A DNA stretch of 7,467 nt from Clostridia bacterium (GTDB lineage Bacteria; Bacillota; Clostridia; CAKSNL01; HGM11501): NCBI GenBank assembly GCA_017390225.1, contig JAFPCL010000143.1:1-7467 (forward strand). The letters run 5' to 3'. The translations under genes and the position numbers were made by a program. Below are positions 6,318-7,467 of the stretch, piece by piece; the first letter of the stretch is position 1, and every line of letters begins with the position of its first letter. The notes below the pieces were generated by a model, which was given only the letters and a program-made list of their open reading frames with translations, did no database searches and had not been told where the DNA came from.

Positions 6318-7235
6318 ATGCAAATTCTTTATTGGTTTCAATCGATACGTAATCCCGTTTTGGATCGTTTTTTCTCTCTGGTGACCATGCTGGGGGAGGA
6401 AACGGTGTTTCTTGTTCTGGGCATCTTGATTTTTTGGTGTGTGAACAAGCAAAAGGGATATTTTATTCTTTCCGTGGGCTTTTTGGGGCTGTTGGTGAAT
6501 CAGTTCTTGAAAATCTCCTGCCGTGTGCCTCGTCCGTGGGTGAAAGATCCGCAATTTACGATAGTGGAGAGCGCACGGGAGGCGGCGACGGGGTATTCGT
6601 TCCCCAGTGGGCACACGCAGATTTCCGTCGGGGCATACGGCAGTATCGCAAGAGCATGGAAAAATCGCACGTTGCGGTTTTTTAGTGTGCTGTTGTGTGT
6701 GCTGGTGCCTGTGTCACGCCTGTATCTGGGCGTACACACCTTGGCGGATGTGGCAACCTCGGTGCTCGTGGCTTTGCTTTTGATTTTCGTGCTGTATCCG
6801 TGGATGAACAGGCTATTCAATAAAAAGCACGGTATGCGCCTTTTTCTTGGCGGCATGGCAGTGCTTTCTTTGGGGTATCTCATCTATATGCTCGTGTTTT
6901 CATTTCCCATGGACACCGATGCTAAAAATCTTGCCGATGCTATGGCAAATGCCTATAAAATCTTCGGAAGCATTGTCGGTGTGTGGTTGGGATATGAGCT
7001 GGATTGCCGCTTTGTTCGCTTTGAAGCCAAAGCCCCTTGGAAAACACAGCTAATGAAATTGGTTTTAGGGATTTTTATCGTGCTTCTTATCAAATCTGCC
7101 CTCAAAGAGCCGCTTTATCTTTTGTGTGGAAAAGATGGCATGGCCGACAGTATTCGTTATTTTCTTATCACCTTGTTTGTGTGCGGCGTTTGGCCGTTTG
7201 TTTTTTCGCGGTTTGGGGAAAAACAAATAAAGTGA
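6318..7235 (+). CDS. Membrane PAP2-superfamily phosphatase
   Basis: This 305-residue integral membrane protein is of the PAP2 (type 2 phosphatidic acid phosphatase) superfamily. The three catalytic motifs are complete: K65x6R72P73 (KISCRVPRP), PSGH at 96-99, and SRx5H with Ser133-Arg134, His140 and Asp144. His140 is expected to be the phosphoryl acceptor and His99 the proton donor. Hydrophobic spans are at about 29-42, 48-64, 119-132, 145-162, 176-196, 215-228, 245-262 and 280-297. The C-terminal third, with GSIVGVWLGYELD, is an added membrane region seen in many Firmicute members. The substrate may be undecaprenyl pyrophosphate, phosphatidic acid or phosphatidylglycerol phosphate; sequence alone does not decide. 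GAGG at 6307-6310 lies 7 nt before the ATG. It has its own promoter and is bracketed by the 28-bp repeat pair. Confidence 0.9.
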   Translation: MQILYWFQSIRNPVLDRFFSLVTMLGEETVFLVLGILIFWCVNKQKGYFILSVGFLGLLVNQFLKISCRVPRPWVKDPQFTIVESAREAATGYSFPSGHTQISVGAYGSIARAWKNRTLRFFSVLLCVLVPVSRLYLGVHTLADVATSVLVALLLIFVLYPWMNRLFNKKHGMRLFLGGMAVLSLGYLIYMLVFSFPMDTDAKNLADAMANAYKIFGSIVGVWLGYELDCRFVRFEAKAPWKTQLMKLVLGIFIVLLIKSALKEPLYLLCGKDGMADSIRYFLITLFVCGVWPFVFSRFGEKQIK

Positions 7236-7307
7236 GCTAAAAAATCTTATATGCAAGCGACCGGCGTGTTGTTCCTTTGATTTTATTTGAAAAAACGGCA
7301 GCTTCTT

Positions 7308-7345
7308 CTCCTACCCAAAAAAGTAGGGGGCTGTAAAATAATTCT
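7308..7345 (+). terminator. Weak hairpin after the phosphatase gene
   Basis: CTCCTAC (7308-7314) pairs with GTAGGGG (7323-7329), including one G-U pair, across an 8-nt A-rich loop, and CAGC/GCTG (7299-7302/7330-7333) can extend it across an unequal internal loop. Downstream is A/T-rich (TAAAATAATT) but has no clean T-run. It may end the phosphatase transcript. Its 3' arm overlaps the start of repeat copy 2. Confidence 0.35.
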
Positions 7346-7354
7346 TTTGAATCC
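7327..7354 (+). repeat. 28-bp direct repeat, copy 2
   Basis: This is an exact copy of 6162-6189, 1165 bases downstream, in the same orientation. The flanks differ on both sides (G before and G after, against T and C in copy 1). A palindrome-rich stretch starts about 20 bases later. It could be the terminal sequence of a small mobile element whose body extends beyond the right edge. Confidence 0.85.
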
Positions 7355-7374
7355 GGGGATGGAAAAAAAGAGTG

Positions 7375-7467
7375 CGCAAGCGTGCGAACTGAATACATTA
7401 TCAAGGCGTAGCCTTGATAATGTCATCCCGAAGGCGTACGATGGTACGTCTGGGCGTTCGTTCGCGC
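7375..7467. repeat. Palindrome cluster at the right edge
   Basis: Three nested or adjacent inverted repeats lie in about 90 bases. CGCA/TGCG (7375-7378/7383-7386) is small. A perfect 12-bp stem with a 3-nt loop follows (7396-7407 and 7411-7422, core ATTATCAAGGC). An 8-bp stem with loop GATG comes next (7432-7439/7444-7451, one G-U pair). GCGAAC (7384-7389) can also pair with GTTCGC (7460-7465), closing the two larger hairpins into a branched shape. No known RNA family is recognised and no T-run follows. The stretch 7236-7467 otherwise holds no convincing gene. Confidence 0.7.

Noticed and set aside
7359..7467. Open frame from ATG 7359 to the right edge (36 codons, starting MEKKSAQACELN)
   Set aside because: No ribosome site, the stretch is made mostly of palindromes, and no family is recognised; the open frame is short enough to be chance, though sequence beyond the edge could change this.
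7375..7467. Group II intron 5' end or riboswitch, considered because of GTGCG and stacked hairpins
   Set aside because: The order of helices and flanking sequence do not match a group II intron or any riboswitch I know, and no intron-encoded protein is in view.
1..7467. CRISPR array, tRNA or rRNA genes
   Set aside because: No regularly spaced repeats, tRNA cloverleaf with a TTC loop, or rRNA-like stretch was seen; the only exact long repeat found is the two-copy 28-mer.

Overview
The window looks like chromosome from an anaerobic Firmicute of the class Clostridia. The evidence is a SCIFF-peptide radical SAM maturase, a GlpP-type antiterminator, strong Shine-Dalgarno sites, a textbook sigma-A promoter and intermediate base composition. 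The genus cannot be named from this sequence. All confident genes lie on the + strand and are packed tightly.

Region 1 (1-2465) is the end of one transcription unit. It holds the 3' part of the radical SAM/SPASM maturase that puts thioether cross-links into the SCIFF peptide (cut by the left edge). Two bases later comes a PLP-dependent Orn/Lys/Arg decarboxylase-family enzyme.

Region 2 (2462-6136) is a self-contained glycerol-3-phosphate (G3P) oxidation operon. A consensus promoter (TTGACA, 17 bp, TATAAT), whose -35 box contains the previous gene's stop codon, drives a short leader that folds into a long terminator hairpin. Then follow a GlpA-like FAD dehydrogenase with a C-terminal BFD-type [2Fe-2S] domain, an FAD/NAD(P) oxidoreductase, a small DUF1667 cysteine-cluster protein, and glpP. 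The first three genes overlap by ATGA junctions and glpP starts one base after the third. GlpP is known in Bacillus to bind leader mRNA in the presence of G3P and prevent termination. The leader hairpin is therefore the likely target of the operon's own last product.

Region 3 (6137-7235) is a short intergenic stretch with its own extended -10 promoter and a small leader hairpin, followed by an integral-membrane PAP2-type phosphatase with a complete active site.

Region 4 (7236-7467) has no convincing gene. It carries a weak hairpin, the second copy of an exact 28-bp direct repeat (the first is at 6162-6189, so the pair brackets the phosphatase), and a dense cluster of palindromes that runs to the right edge. 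These repeats and palindromes are the least explained part of the window. Otherwise the genes belong to known families. The most interesting biology is the auto-regulated G3P operon with its unusual dehydrogenase trio.
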